Position numbers and translations under genes: made by a program. The notes beneath the pieces are model-generated. The model searched no databases. It was not told the DNA's origin and saw only the letters and a program-made list of their open reading frames with translations. Positions 8,293 to 17,914 of a stretch of DNA of 64,000 bases are shown here, in pieces; the stretch's first letter is position 1; every line of letters starts with the position of its first letter. Source of the stretch: Actinoplanes octamycinicus (GTDB lineage Bacteria > Actinomycetota > Actinomycetes > Mycobacteriales > Micromonosporaceae); contig NZ_JACHNB010000001.1 in NCBI RefSeq assembly GCF_014205225.1, positions 496,001 through 560,000 of the forward strand, in the 5' to 3' direction.

Positions 8293-9491
8293 CAGGCTCC
8301 TTCAGCCACAGTCGCGATCGTCCGCTGCGCTTGGGCGCGCGCCCATGCCTCCGCGGCCAGCACCTCATCGACGGTACCCGGCTCCGCGAAATCGGGGGCC
8401 GCCGCGAGCACGCGCTCGAGGGTTTCGACGATGCCCAGAAACGGTAGCCGACCGGCGACGAAAGCGGCCACACACTCCTCGTTGGCGGCGTTGAAGATGG
8501 CCGGGCGGCAGCGGCCGGTCCGGCCCGCCTCCTTGGCCAGCTCCACCGCCGGGAACGCGTCGTTGTCCAGCGGGCGGAACTCCCAGTTGTGCGCCATCGT
8601 CCAGTCGACCGCGGCGGCCGCCTGCGGCACCCGGTCCGGCCAGGCCAGCGCGAGCGCGATCGGCAACCGCATGTCCGGCGGGCTGGCCTGGGCCAGCGTC
8701 GAGCCGTCGAGGAACTCGACCATCGAGTGGATCACCGACTGCGGGTGGACGGTCACCTCGATGTCGTCGTACGGCACCGCGAACAGCTCGTGCGCCTCGA
8801 TCACCTCGAGCGCCTTGTTCACCATGGTCGCCGTGTTGATCGTGACGACCGGGCCCATGTCCCAGGTCGGGTGCTTGAGCGCGTCCTCCGGCGTGACGTT
8901 CGTCAACTCCTCGCGCCGCCGCCCGCGGAACGCTCCCCCGCTGGCGGTCAGCACCAACCGGCGCACCTCGTCGGCCCGCCCGCCGCGCAGGCACTGGGCC
9001 AGCGCGGAGTGCTCCGAGTCGACCGGGACGATCTGCCCCGGCTTGGCGATCCGCCGGACCAGCGGGCCGCCGGCGACCAAGGACTCCTTGTTGGCCAGGG
9101 CGAGGATCCGGCCGGACTCCAGCGCGGCCAGCGTGGGGCCCAGCCCGAGGCTGCCGACCACGCCGTTGAGCACCACGTCACACGGCCACTTGGCCAGCTC
9201 GGTCATCGCGTCCGGACCGGCCACGATCTTGGGCAGTTTGAAGTCGCCGGACGACCAGCCGCGCTTCTGCGCCTCGGCGTAGAAGGCCAGCTGCAGGTCC
9301 TGGACGACGGAGGCCGCCGCCACCCCGACCGCCGCGACGCCGAGCTCCAGCGCCTGGGCGGCGAGCAGCGCGACGTTGCCGCCACCGGCCCCGATCGCGA
9401 CCACCCGGAACCGATCCGGGTTGCGGCGGACGATGTCGATGGCCTGGGTGCCGATGGACCCGGTGGAGCCGAGCAGGACGAGGTCTCGCAT
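8292..9491 (-). CDS. dxr: 1-deoxy-D-xylulose 5-phosphate reductoisomerase
   Basis: 399 residues from the ATG at 9491 ([16 protein letters not shown]); an ATG at 9500 adds three residues, but GGGAAG lies 9 nt upstream of the 9491 start. It makes 2-C-methyl-D-erythritol 4-phosphate from DXP with NADPH, the committed step of the MEP pathway. The N-terminal Rossmann motif is [19 protein letters not shown] and [13 protein letters not shown] are the catalytic and substrate-binding regions, and [22 protein letters not shown] is the family signature. It is the first gene of the coupled dxr-rseP-ispG group. Confidence 0.97.
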   Translation of the reverse strand: MRDLVLLGSTGSIGTQAIDIVRRNPDRFRVVAIGAGGGNVALLAAQALELGVAAVGVAAASVVQDLQLAFYAEAQKRGWSSGDFKLPKIVAGPDAMTELAKWPCDVVLNGVVGSLGLGPTLAALESGRILALANKESLVAGGPLVRRIAKPGQIVPVDSEHSALAQCLRGGRADEVRRLVLTASGGAFRGRRREELTNVTPEDALKHPTWDMGPVVTINTATMVNKALEVIEAHELFAVPYDDIEVTVHPQSVIHSMVEFLDGSTLAQASPPDMRLPIALALAWPDRVPQAAAAVDWTMAHNWEFRPLDNDAFPAVELAKEAGRTGRCRPAIFNAANEECVAAFVAGRLPFLGIVETLERVLAAAPDFAEPGTVDEVLAAEAWARAQAQRTIATVAEGA

Positions 9492-9519
9492 GCCGCCCAT
9501 CTTCCCGGACCGCCCGGCC

Positions 9520-10008
9520 TCAGGCTCCGCCGACCCTGGCCCGGACGAACGCGGTCAGCGCGGCGGCGTCCTCCGGGGTCAGCCCGTCGGTCGGCACCGC
9601 CACGAATCCGGCCGCGCCCACCGTCGTCGCCAGCAGGATGCCGGGCACCTCGGCGACCGTGGTCAGCGCCGGCCAGCGGTACAACTGCTCGATCAGGTCG
9701 CTGCTGACCCGGATGCCCTCCCCGTCGACCCGGTAGGTGGCCGGGCGGTCGGCCAACTCGGCCACCCGGACCGCCGTCCGCCGCACGATCCAGGCCGGCG
9801 CCAGCAGCAGGAAGACCGCGCCGAGCAGCAGCCCGGCCACCGTGCCGCCACGTCCGCCGAGCAGCAGCAGGAACCCGGCGACCGCGATCAGCAGCACGCC
9901 CGTGGTCCGCACGAGCAGGAACGACGGCCGGTAGAAGTGCGCGAGCGCCACCCGGAACCGCCGCAGGTCCGGCTCGGCGGCGAAGGTGAACGCGACATCG
10001 GAGGTCAT
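9520..10008 (-). CDS. YcxB-like membrane protein
   Basis: 162 residues. The N-terminal soluble part ([24 protein letters not shown]) precedes two hydrophobic segments around residues 30-52 and 57-75. A soluble C-terminal domain follows ([40 protein letters not shown]). Two membrane helices followed by a small beta domain with a W-P-L-T core is the layout of YcxB-like proteins, whose function is unknown. It precedes dxr on the same strand with a 28-bp gap, so it may be co-transcribed. It is divergent from the YihY/BrkB gene. Confidence 0.75.
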   Translation of the reverse strand: MTSDVAFTFAAEPDLRRFRVALAHFYRPSFLLVRTTGVLLIAVAGFLLLLGGRGGTVAGLLLGAVFLLLAPAWIVRRTAVRVAELADRPATYRVDGEGIRVSSDLIEQLYRWPALTTVAEVPGILLATTVGAAGFVAVPTDGLTPEDAAALTAFVRARVGGA

Positions 10009-10058
10009 GGACGCCTGATCTTAGTGATCGCGAGCCGTCAACGGGGTAATCGACGACC

Positions 10059-10886
10059 GTGCTGACACGGGTGTTACGCGGGCGTGATCTCGCCCTGCAC
10101 GCCGCCGCCGTCACCTTCTACAGCGGCATAGCGGTGGTGCCGATCGCGCTGCTGGGGATCTGGCTGACCGGGCTGATGATCGGCGCGGACCGGGTCCGGC
10201 AGCTGACCGGACGGACCATCGCGGCCCTCCCCGACGAGATCGGCGCCCCGCGCGCCCTGGCCGCGCTGATCGACGCCGGCCTGCACCTCACCCCGCTGCT
10301 GGCGCTGGCCAGCCTGCTCCCGGCCACGCTGTACGGCGAGGGGCTGCGCCGGGCGTTCGTCTCGATCTACCGGTCGAGCGGCGAGTCCCTGGTCGGCTGG
10401 CGCGGTCGGCTGCTCTGGCTGCCGCTGCTGGCCGCCACCCCGGCCCTGCTGCTCGCGCTCTTCCTGGCGCTGCCGACGACCAGCTCGCTGTGGGTCCGCG
10501 GCGGCTGGTGGTCGGTGCTCGGCGTGGTGCTCTCCTTCCTGGCCACCTGGCTGCTGCTCACCCCGGTGGTGATCTGGGTCTTCCGGTACGTCGCGCCCGG
10601 CCGCCCGCCGTGGCTGCCGACGATCCTGATCGGCTCGTTCACCGCGGCCAACCTGGCCGGCTTTCTGCATGGGTTCGTCCTGTTCTGCTCCCTGCCGCTG
10701 AACCTCGGCGCGCCGTTCGGTGGATTCGACGCCATCGGAGGGACAGTCGCGGTCGGCCTGTGGCTCTACCTGTTCCACACGATCGTTCTTGTCGGATTCG
10801 CGGCGACACACGCCGTCAAGCCACAGTTATCGGGCGAATCGTCTAGGGCGGACGACACCGACGCGAGGTACCGTCGCTCGGCATGA
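10059..10886 (+). CDS. YihY/virulence factor BrkB family membrane protein
   Basis: 275 residues with six hydrophobic segments. The N-terminal DLALHAAAVTFYSGIAVVPIALLGIWL and the later DAIGGTVAVGLWLYLFHTIVLVGFAATHA are typical of the YihY/BrkB family, once mis-assigned as RNase BN. The GTG at 10059 is used. The stop overlaps the next gene's ATG at 10883 (ATGA), so the two are coupled. The family is of uncertain function, possibly transport or envelope integrity. It is shorter than many homologues, consistent with the actinobacterial subgroup. Confidence 0.85.
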   Translation: MLTRVLRGRDLALHAAAVTFYSGIAVVPIALLGIWLTGLMIGADRVRQLTGRTIAALPDEIGAPRALAALIDAGLHLTPLLALASLLPATLYGEGLRRAFVSIYRSSGESLVGWRGRLLWLPLLAATPALLLALFLALPTTSSLWVRGGWWSVLGVVLSFLATWLLLTPVVIWVFRYVAPGRPPWLPTILIGSFTAANLAGFLHGFVLFCSLPLNLGAPFGGFDAIGGTVAVGLWLYLFHTIVLVGFAATHAVKPQLSGESSRADDTDARYRRSA

Positions 10887-12463
10887 CCCCCATTCCCGAC
10901 CGCGCCGACGTGGTGATCATCGGAGCCGGTCACAACGGCCTGGTGTCCGCGATCCTGCTGGCCCGCGCCGGGCTCGACGTCGTCGTGCTCGAGGCGGCCG
11001 GGGTGCTCGGCGGCGCCACCCGCACCGAGCGCCCGTTCCCCCGGGTTCCCGGCCTCGGCCAGTCCACCGGCTCCTACCTGCTCGGCCTGATGCCGCCGGA
11101 GCTGCTGCGCACCCTCGGCGTGGACATCCCGGCGCTGCGCCGCGACCCGCACTACTTCCTGCCGACCCCCGGCCCGGCCGGCTCGCCGTACCTGTTGTTC
11201 GGCCGTGACCGGGAGGCCACCCGGCAGCAGCTGGAGACGTTCTTCTCCCTCCGGGACGCGGCCGCCGACGAGGCCCTCGCGGTGGAGATCGGCGCGCTCC
11301 GCGCCGACCTGGCCCCGGCCTGGCTGGAGGAGCCGTCCTCGGTCGAGGAGATCGCCGACCGGCACATCCGTCCGCAGCTGCAGAGCACCTTCCTGGACCT
11401 GGTGCGCGGCTCGGTGGCCGACTACCTGGCCCGGTTCGGCTTCAAGAGCGAGTTGCTGACCAGCATGTACGCGGTGACCGACGGCCTCTCCGGGCTGACC
11501 GCCGGCCCGGACGACCCGGGCACCGGGCACAACTTCCTGGTGCACAACATGTGCCGGCTGCCCGGCGCGGACGGCACCTGGCTGATCGCCGAGGGCGGGA
11601 TGGGCACCGTCGCCCGGGTCTTCGCCGACGCGGCCCGGGCCGCCGGCGCCCGGCTGTTCACCGACGCCGCGGTCAGCTCGGTGACCCTGGACGGCGGCGC
11701 GGCCAGCGGGGTGGTGCTCGCCGACGGCCGCACGATCGGCGCCCGGGTGGTGCTCGGCAGCTGCGACCCCTACCGGCTGATGTCGCTGGTCCCGGAGGGC
11801 GCGCTGCCCGCCCCGCTGGTCGACCGGATGGCCGCGGTCAAGCGCCCCGGCACCACTCTCAAGGTCAACCTCGCGCTGCGCGACCTGCCGGTCTTCAGCT
11901 GCCTGCCGGCCGGCGCGCCGTCGCCGTTCGGCTCGACGATCCACCTGCTGCCCGGCGCCGGGGACTCGCCGATGGCCGCGCTGCGCGCCATGTGGGCCGA
12001 CGTGCAGGCCGGCCGGCTGCCCGACGAGCCGACCATCGAGTGGTACCTGCACACCACGGTCGACCCGTCGCTGCGGGACGCCGCGGGGCACCACTCGTCC
12101 GCGCTGTTCGTCCAGTCGGTGCCGTTCCAGCCGGCCGGCTCGTCCTGGGACGCCGAGCTGCCCGGTTACGTCGACCGCCTGCTGGCCATCTGCGACCGCT
12201 ACGCGCCGGGCACCTCCGACCTGGTCGCCGACGTGTTCCCGCTGACCCCGCCGGGCATCGAGGAGCACTTCGGCATCACCGGCGGCCACATCCACCACGT
12301 GGACAACACGGTCGCCTTCGACCAGCGCATGCCGTACTTCACCGGCGTCGACGGCCTCTACGCCGGCTCCGCCGGCACCCACCCGGCCGGCAGCGTCATC
12401 GGCGCGGCCGGCCACAACGTCGCGGTCCGCATCCTCAAGGATTTGAGCTTGCGTACGGCCTGA
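10883..12463 (+). CDS. Phytoene desaturase-like FAD-dependent oxidoreductase
   Basis: 526 residues. The N-terminal dinucleotide motif ADVVIIGAGHNGLVSAILLARAG and the second acidic residue in VVVLEAAGVLGGATRTE define the amine oxidase/phytoene desaturase superfamily. The C-terminal FAD contact is GVDGLYAGSAGTHPAGSVIGAAGHNVA. The N-terminal DVVIIGAGHNGL and the G-S-G-T-H-P-G-G-like tail resemble the PYROXD2-like subgroup rather than carotenoid desaturases, and no carotenoid genes are nearby. The substrate is unknown. It is translationally coupled to the YihY/BrkB gene. A large stem-loop starts 18 bp after the stop. Confidence 0.85.
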   Translation: MTPIPDRADVVIIGAGHNGLVSAILLARAGLDVVVLEAAGVLGGATRTERPFPRVPGLGQSTGSYLLGLMPPELLRTLGVDIPALRRDPHYFLPTPGPAGSPYLLFGRDREATRQQLETFFSLRDAAADEALAVEIGALRADLAPAWLEEPSSVEEIADRHIRPQLQSTFLDLVRGSVADYLARFGFKSELLTSMYAVTDGLSGLTAGPDDPGTGHNFLVHNMCRLPGADGTWLIAEGGMGTVARVFADAARAAGARLFTDAAVSSVTLDGGAASGVVLADGRTIGARVVLGSCDPYRLMSLVPEGALPAPLVDRMAAVKRPGTTLKVNLALRDLPVFSCLPAGAPSPFGSTIHLLPGAGDSPMAALRAMWADVQAGRLPDEPTIEWYLHTTVDPSLRDAAGHHSSALFVQSVPFQPAGSSWDAELPGYVDRLLAICDRYAPGTSDLVADVFPLTPPGIEEHFGITGGHIHHVDNTVAFDQRMPYFTGVDGLYAGSAGTHPAGSVIGAAGHNVAVRILKDLSLRTA

Positions 12464-12480
12464 GCGCCCCGACAACCGCA

Positions 12481-12530
12481 GCGGCCCGGTGCCGTGGCCA
12501 CCCCGCGAGGTGGTCCCGGCACCGGGCCGC
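12481..12530 (+). terminator. Large stem-loop after the oxidoreductase gene, probable terminator
   Basis: GCGGCCCGGTGCCG (12481-12494) pairs perfectly with CGGCACCGGGCCGC (12517-12530). A smaller hairpin (GCCACC/GGTGGT) sits in the loop. There is no U-tract, so it would be a non-canonical terminator. A second weaker inverted repeat, CAGGCGGC (12580-12587) / GCCGCCTG (12614-12621), follows. Confidence 0.65.
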
Positions 12531-12829
12531 ACCGCGTGTCGGGGCGGAAGCACAGGTCACGGACTCGCGGTCGGGGTCACAGGCGGCAGCCCGGGCCACG
12601 CGTGGTCGCCGCAGCCGCCTGTCAGATCCCCCACTTCCCAGACCCCGCCCACCCAGGGGGAGCCGCCCGATGACAGTGTGACGCGAAAGCAAGATCTTTC
12701 GAAGTTGAGCTGTGGACAACACGCTGATGTGGACGACGCGCGGATGCGGAGGACGCGCTGGCGCAGGCAACTACCGACTTAGCCAACGCACGGATGTAGG
12801 CGACGCGCGCTGGCGCGAGGAACGCGCGG

Positions 12830-13220
12830 GACGCGGGCAACAAGGCAGGACGCGGGCAACAAGGCAGGACTCCGGCAACCCGCGGGAAGCCGGCAACAAC
12901 GCGGGACTCGGGCAACGCGCGGGACCCGGGCAACAACGCGGGACTCCGGCAACCCGCGGGAAGCCGGAACAACGCGGGACTCGGGCAACTCGCGGGACGC
13001 AGGCTGACGCGCTAACGCGAGTAACGCGCGGACGCAGGCGACGCCCCAACGCGGGCAATTGCGTGGACTGGGCCTGCCCCGACGCGAGCAATGCGCAGAC
13101 GCAGGCGACGCCCCCAACGCCAGTAACCCGCTGAGGCGAGCGACGCGCTGACGCGAACGACGGGCGGACGCCAGTAACGCGCTGAGGCGAGCGACGCGCT
13201 GAGGCGGGTGACGCGCCGCT
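12830..13220. repeat. Degenerate array of 18-19-bp repeats
   Basis: About twenty units with the approximate consensus GCGGGCAACAACGCGGGAC run from 12833 onward. They show a higher-order pattern (TCCGGCAACCCGCGGGAA followed by GCCGGCAACAACGCGGGA, repeated) and decay into GACGCGCTGAGGCGAGC-like units near the end. The 928-bp gap between two convergent genes holds only this array and stem-loops. Reading frames across it are repeat shadows without ribosome-binding sites. Confidence 0.85.
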
Positions 13221-13338
13221 GAGGTTGGGCAGAGCCGGCGGGGAACGGCCGGCGGCGTCACCTGTGGCGGCGGGACGATGACCTGCCAGGTGACCTGGGC
13301 ATCCGCCTGGCCGGCTCGGGGCTGATCGCACGGCGGCG

Positions 13339-13377
13339 CGCCCGCGGAACGGGTTCCACGGGCGCGCGCCGCGGGCG
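13339..13377 (-). terminator. Stem-loop downstream of the MBL-Rieske gene
   Basis: CGCCCGCGG (13339-13347) pairs with CCGCGGGCG (13369-13377), 15 bp beyond the minus-strand stop codon. There is no clear U-tract on either strand, so this is only a candidate terminator. Confidence 0.4.
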
Positions 13378-13391
13378 TACGGAAAGCGGAT

Positions 13392-14957
13392 TTACTGGTT
13401 CTCGGTCTTCTGCGCTCGGATCTTGTGGCCGACGCCGGTCAGGCAGCGGCCGGAGGGCAGGTCGAACTTCCAGCCGTGCAGCTGGCAGGTGAGGACGTTG
13501 CCCTCGACGATGCCGAAGCGGGACAGGTCGGCTTTCAGGTGCGGGCAGCGGCGCTGCACGGTCCAGTCGCCGAACTGGATGTCCTCGGCGTCGACCGCCT
13601 TCTCGTGCTCGTCGTACCAGCCCTCGGCGTACTGCAGGCGCTCCTCGGAGAGGCACTTGAAGAAGGCGTAGACGAACTCGTTGTACTGCCCGATCCGGGC
13701 CGCGGAGAAGCGGCAGGACAGGAAGAGCGAGTTGACCCAGTCGCCCTCGTCGATGTGGATCAGGTGCTCGATCAGGGCGCGGCCGGTCTTGAAGCGGTAC
13801 CGCACCTTCTCGTCGGCGTACTCCCGGACCTGCTTGCCGGGGAAGTCGACCACGATCGACTCGATGATCTCGCCGTCCGGGCCGAACGAGTCGGTCAGGT
13901 CGAAGCGGACCGGGCCGCCGACCCCGTTCGCCAGGTAAATCGACTCCTCGAGCAGCGGCTCGATCCGCTTCTTCAGCTCGCCGAGCACGTCGATCTCGGG
14001 GTGCCGCCAGGACGCCTTCTCGGCGGCGATGATCGGGGCCTTGCGCTCCCGCATCTCCTCCAGGTGTGCCTTCTTGTTGGCGAAGAACTCGTCGACCGGC
14101 ATCGGGTGCTCGGTGGTCTGCTTCGTGCCGCCGTCGGTGAGCGTGGTCACGCTGCCCGGCAGCTGGACGACGGCGTTGGTGCCGCCGACCTTCGCGTACT
14201 CGGTGAGGAAGACCGACTGGTCGGGGAAGATGTTCCCCTCGTCGCCGTGGATGTCGTTGAACTGCCAGAGGGTGTCGTCGAGGAAGCACGGCGGGCCGGC
14301 GATCGGGAAGACGAAATCCGCCTTCAGGTCGTCGATGTAGCGCCAGGTGCGGTCGAACTGCCGCTCCCGCTTCTGCTTGCCGAACGCGGTCTTCGCGTTC
14401 TCCGGCAGCTCGTAGACCATCGGGTACCAGATCGCGCCGGAGAACTGCAGCATGTGCGCGTGCACGTGGCCCAGCTCGTTGAACCGGGTCAGGTCGGCCG
14501 GGCGGGCGTCGTTCTGGTTCAGCACCCGGATGCCGTCGTGCTCGACCCAGAGCGACGAGTCACCGATCGGGCCGTCGGTCGGGCTGATCAGCGCCTGGAT
14601 CATGATTTTCAGGCCGCCGTCGAGCTCGTGCACCTCGTCCGACTTCGTCCGCAGGAAGCTGGTGAAGCCCAGGTCACGCAGCTCGTCCTCGAGCTGGCTG
14701 GTCGGGTACTCCGGCAGCAGGACGGTGGCCTTCTTGCTGATGAAACGCTTGAGGTGCTCGGCGTCGAAATGGTCCCGGTGCAGGTGCGAGACGTACAGGT
14801 AGTCGACGTCGCCCAAGGTCTCCCAGTCCAGCAGGGAGTTGTCCGGGAACGGGAACCACGAGGCGAAGTACGCCGGGTTCACCCACGGATCGCACAGAAT
14901 GCTGCCCGCGGCCGTGTCGATCCGCATGCTCGCATGGCCGGTGCCGGTGATCCGCAC
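13392..14957 (-). CDS. Metallo-beta-lactamase-fold / Rieske [2Fe-2S] fusion protein
   Basis: 521 residues from the GTG at 14957, preceded by GAGGAG at 7 nt; an upstream ATG at 14990 lacks a ribosome-binding site. Residues 1-300 form a UlaG-like metallo-beta-lactamase domain: RITGTGHASMRIDT, the metal motif SHLHRDHFD and PVVYELPENA-type C-terminal elements. The middle (about 300-430) is helical and charged. The last 90 residues are a Rieske domain with cluster ligands in CPHLKADL and CQLHGWKFDLPSGRCL. The combination suggests an oxidoreductase or hydrolase with electron-transfer capacity, possibly related to CMP-N-acetylneuraminate hydroxylase-like proteins. It is divergent from the DUF2631 gene, and the substrate is unknown. 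Confidence 0.85.
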   Translation of the reverse strand: MRITGTGHASMRIDTAAGSILCDPWVNPAYFASWFPFPDNSLLDWETLGDVDYLYVSHLHRDHFDAEHLKRFISKKATVLLPEYPTSQLEDELRDLGFTSFLRTKSDEVHELDGGLKIMIQALISPTDGPIGDSSLWVEHDGIRVLNQNDARPADLTRFNELGHVHAHMLQFSGAIWYPMVYELPENAKTAFGKQKRERQFDRTWRYIDDLKADFVFPIAGPPCFLDDTLWQFNDIHGDEGNIFPDQSVFLTEYAKVGGTNAVVQLPGSVTTLTDGGTKQTTEHPMPVDEFFANKKAHLEEMRERKAPIIAAEKASWRHPEIDVLGELKKRIEPLLEESIYLANGVGGPVRFDLTDSFGPDGEIIESIVVDFPGKQVREYADEKVRYRFKTGRALIEHLIHIDEGDWVNSLFLSCRFSAARIGQYNEFVYAFFKCLSEERLQYAEGWYDEHEKAVDAEDIQFGDWTVQRRCPHLKADLSRFGIVEGNVLTCQLHGWKFDLPSGRCLTGVGHKIRAQKTENQ

Positions 14958-15103
14958 TGTGTCGCTCCTCTGGTTCGGCGCTTGTTCCATCGCGCAGCGC
15001 TGTGTGACCGCATCGAAAGTACAGCCGGGTTGCCGGGTTCCGCCCGCCGACCCCGTGACACACTGAGGAGCGAATCACCGGAAGATCGACGAGGAGGGCC
15101 GAC

Positions 15104-15340
15104 GTGTCGGCGTTGGAAGAGCACGAGGACGTCTACGCTCCGGACCAGCTGAAGCCGACCAACCGCCGGCGGGCCCAGCGCGGCGCGATCATCTCGGCCG
15201 TGGTCCTGCTGATGTTCTTCTGGGGCAACCAGGAGGGCAACACCGAGAAGGTGTGGCTCGTCGTGATCGCGGCCGGGCTGATCCTCGCGGTGATCGGCGA
15301 CATCGTGCTGCGCAAGGCCGGTCTGCGGCCGAACGACTGA
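15104..15340 (+). CDS. Small DUF2631-like membrane protein
   Basis: 78 residues from a GTG preceded by GAGGAGGG. The N-terminal half is polar (EDVYAPDQLKPTNRRRAQRG). Two hydrophobic segments follow (IISAVVLLMFFWG and VWLVVIAAGLILAVIGDIVL) separated by NQEGNTEKV, which I recognise as the DUF2631 pattern confined to actinobacteria. Function is unknown. The basic cluster before the first helix predicts a cytoplasmic N-terminus. A strong terminator follows 16 bp after the stop. Confidence 0.8.
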   Translation: MSALEEHEDVYAPDQLKPTNRRRAQRGAIISAVVLLMFFWGNQEGNTEKVWLVVIAAGLILAVIGDIVLRKAGLRPND

Positions 15341-15356
15341 GACTTTCGCTACACGA

Positions 15357-15385
15357 AAAAGGAGGGCCCGCCGGGCCCTCCTTTT
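15357..15385. terminator. Bidirectional terminator
   Basis: GGAGGGCCC (15361-15369) pairs with GGGCCCTCC (15373-15381), flanked by AAAA and TTTT that extend the stem and act as U-tracts on both strands. It serves the convergent DUF2631 and DivIVA-domain genes. Confidence 0.95.
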
Positions 15386-15398
15386 CTCGTCCGGGCCG

Positions 15399-16658
15399 TC
15401 AGCGGCGGCCGCCTCGCAGCAGGATGTCCTTGACCTCGCGCAGCGCGGCGTCGACCTCGGCCTCGAAGTACCCGTTCGGCACCAGGCCGAACTGCAGCAT
15501 GTCCAGGTCGTTCTCGTTCACCGGCATCGGGCCGCGGCCGGTCATCGCCTGCAGGATGCCCTCGAACAGCCGGTCCACCTGCATCGGGTCGTAACCGCTG
15601 CCGAACCGGCGCGGCTGGAACGTGCGGCGCAGCTGGTCCACCCGGTAGAGCTCACCGCCGGGCTCACCGATCGGCGGGCCGAGGTGGGACTGCGGGGGCT
15701 GGCCGTACCCACCGGGCGGGCCGCTCATCGGGGCGCCCGGCATCGGCGAGCCCGGCATCCCGGCCGGCTGCTGCTGCTGCTGCATCGGGCCGCCCATCCC
15801 GCCGGGCGGCATCGGCGGGCCACCGTACGGGTCGCGCTCCGGCATCCGGATCTCGGCGGTCATGTCGGAGCGGCCGTGCCGGCCCGGCTCGAACCCGTTG
15901 TAGGACGTGGGCTCGTCGTAGCCGCCCTGGTCGTAACCCTGGGGGGCGTTGCGCTGCGGCAGCTGCTGCTGGGGCTGGCCGCCGTAGGTGGTCGGTTCGT
16001 CGTACCGCCCGCCGTACGGGTCGGGCTGGGGCATCTGCGGGCGCTGCGGCATCTGCGGAGCCTGCGGCGGCATCATCCGGTCGTCGCGGATCGGAGCGGG
16101 GATCCGCTCGGTCTGCGCCATGCCCGGGTTGCTCATCGGCGGGCCGCCGAACTGCGGCTGGCCGGGGTTGCCGAACTGCTGCTGCGGCTGTTGCTGCGGG
16201 CCGCCGAACTGCTGCTGCGGGCCGCCGAACTGCGGGCCGCCGCCCATGCCGGCGCCGGCCATCCCGTTGCGGGGCATGCCACCCGGGCCGCCGGCACCAC
16301 CGGACAGCGCCGGCGGGCCGGAACGCTCGATCGAGCCACGGTCGATGGCGCCGGAGCGGTCCGCGGTCAGGCCACCACGCATCGAGTCGCGCATCGGGTC
16401 GACCGGGCGGCCGCCCCGCTCCTCGAACTCGGCGAGCTGCCGCTCCACCCGGTCGAGGTGCAGGTCCACCTGCCACTCGTCGTAGCCGCCGAACCGCACC
16501 CGGAAGACGACGTCGTGCACCTCCTGCGCACCGACCGGCGGGCCCACCTGCTCACCCGCGAGGGTCGCCTCGACCCGGTCCAGGAAGGCGTCGACCTCGT
16601 CGACCTTGTAGCCCCGGCGCAGTGCGCGCCGCCGGAAACGCTGTCCCTGACTCGTCAC
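15399..16658 (-). CDS. DivIVA-domain protein with Pro/Gln-rich linker
   Basis: 419 residues from the GTG at 16658, which has GGGAGA 5-6 nt upstream; another GTG at 16670 is less well placed. Residues 3-35 (QRFRRRALRRGYKVDEVDAF) are a DivIVA-type N-terminal domain, followed by a short coiled region. Residues 90-330 are a low-complexity linker rich in Pro, Gly, Gln and Met (QQQFGGPQQQ repeats, PYGG motifs). A second DivIVA-like unit (LRRTFQPRRFGSGYDPMQVDRLFEGIL) and EAEVDAALREVKDILL end the protein. DivIVA proteins mark poles and growth sites; this is not the essential Wag31 type but a two-domain variant. It is downstream of rlmN on the same strand. Confidence 0.85.
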   Translation of the reverse strand: MTSQGQRFRRRALRRGYKVDEVDAFLDRVEATLAGEQVGPPVGAQEVHDVVFRVRFGGYDEWQVDLHLDRVERQLAEFEERGGRPVDPMRDSMRGGLTADRSGAIDRGSIERSGPPALSGGAGGPGGMPRNGMAGAGMGGGPQFGGPQQQFGGPQQQPQQQFGNPGQPQFGGPPMSNPGMAQTERIPAPIRDDRMMPPQAPQMPQRPQMPQPDPYGGRYDEPTTYGGQPQQQLPQRNAPQGYDQGGYDEPTSYNGFEPGRHGRSDMTAEIRMPERDPYGGPPMPPGGMGGPMQQQQQPAGMPGSPMPGAPMSGPPGGYGQPPQSHLGPPIGEPGGELYRVDQLRRTFQPRRFGSGYDPMQVDRLFEGILQAMTGRGPMPVNENDLDMLQFGLVPNGYFEAEVDAALREVKDILLRGGRR

Positions 16659-16695
16659 AACGTCTCCCACTCCGCTCGCTGGGACCTGCGCCCAG

Positions 16696-17871
16696 TCACT
16701 GTGCCACCTCCGCGTCGGCTGCGACGCCCGCGCTCACCTGCGTCAACTCTCCAGCGGCCAGCTGCCCGCAGGCACCGTCGATCTCCCGGCCCCGGGTGTC
16801 GCGCACCGTGGTCGACACGCCGGACTCCCGCAGGCGCCGGACGAACTCCCGCTCGACCGGTTTCGGGCTGGCATCCCACTTGCTGCCCGGGGTCGGGTTG
16901 AGCGGGATGAGATTCACATGGGCCAGCTTGCCGTGCAGGAGGCGGCCAAGCAGGTCGGCACGCCAGGGCTGATCGTTTACGTCCCTGATCAGGGCGTATT
17001 CGATGGAGACCCGACGACCGGTCTGCGCCGCGTAGTCGAACGCGGCATCGAGCACCTCGGCCACCTTCCAACGCTGGTTGACGGGCACAAGCTCATCGCG
17101 CAGATCATCATCAGGGGCGTGCAGTGACAACGCAAGAGTCACCGAGAGCTGTTCGGCTATCAACCGGCGCATTGCGGGCACCAAACCCACCGTGGACACC
17201 GTGATGTGCCGTTGTGAGAGACCCAGGCCCTCCGGGGCCGGGGTGGTCAGGCGCCGGACCGCCTCGATCACCCGGGGGTAGTTGGCCAGCGGCTCGCCCA
17301 TCCCCATGAAGACCACCCGGGACAGCCGGGGCGGCGACCCGGTCACCGCGCCGGAGGCGGCGACCCCGGCCAGATAGACCACCTGGTCGACGATCTCGGC
17401 GATCGACAGGTTGCGGGTCAGGCCCTGCTGGCCGGTCGCGCAGAACGGGCACGCCATGCCGCAGCCGGCCTGGCTGGACACGCACGCGGTCACTCGATCG
17501 GGGTAACCCATCAGGACGCTCTCGACCAGCGCGCCGTCGTGCAGCCGCCACAACGTCTTGCGGGTGGCGCCGTCGTCGCAGGCCTGCTCGCGGACCGGGG
17601 TCAGCAGCGTGGGCAGCAGCTCGCTGGTCAGCTTGTCGCGGGCGCCCGACGGCAGGTCGGTCATCTCCGCGGCGTCGCGCACGAGCCGGCCGAAGTAGTG
17701 GGTGGAGAGCTGCTTGGCCCGGAAGGCCGGCTCGCCCAGGCCGGTCACCGCCGCCTTGCGCGCGGCGAGATCGAGGTCGGCGAGGTGGCGCGGAGGCATG
17801 CTGGGACGGCGGCGGGTCGGCACCGCGTCGGGCTGGTCGGGACTGATCGGGATGACCGGAAGAATCGTCAT
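16696..17871 (-). CDS. rlmN: 23S rRNA (adenine2503-C2)-methyltransferase RlmN
   Basis: 391 residues. A radical-SAM enzyme that methylates C2 of A2503 in 23S rRNA (and A37 in some tRNAs). The radical-SAM cluster motif is [12 protein letters not shown] around residue 135. [30 protein letters not shown] and [17 protein letters not shown] are family signatures. The C-terminal [15 protein letters not shown] and the catalytic Cys near the end ([13 protein letters not shown]) are in place. The ATG at 17871 has GGGAGAC about 10 nt upstream. It lies between cdsA and the DivIVA-domain gene, all on the minus strand. Confidence 0.97.
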   Translation of the reverse strand: MTILPVIPISPDQPDAVPTRRRPSMPPRHLADLDLAARKAAVTGLGEPAFRAKQLSTHYFGRLVRDAAEMTDLPSGARDKLTSELLPTLLTPVREQACDDGATRKTLWRLHDGALVESVLMGYPDRVTACVSSQAGCGMACPFCATGQQGLTRNLSIAEIVDQVVYLAGVAASGAVTGSPPRLSRVVFMGMGEPLANYPRVIEAVRRLTTPAPEGLGLSQRHITVSTVGLVPAMRRLIAEQLSVTLALSLHAPDDDLRDELVPVNQRWKVAEVLDAAFDYAAQTGRRVSIEYALIRDVNDQPWRADLLGRLLHGKLAHVNLIPLNPTPGSKWDASPKPVEREFVRRLRESGVSTTVRDTRGREIDGACGQLAAGELTQVSAGVAADAEVAQ

Positions 17872-17914
17872 GGCGTATCCAGTCTCCCACGCGTTTCGGC
17901 TAGGTCGCCCATGG

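Noticed and set aside
12712..13134. A 140-codon frame across the 18-19-bp repeat array
   Set aside because: No ribosome-binding site, Arg/Gly/Ala-rich repeat product, and equally open frames on the other strand.
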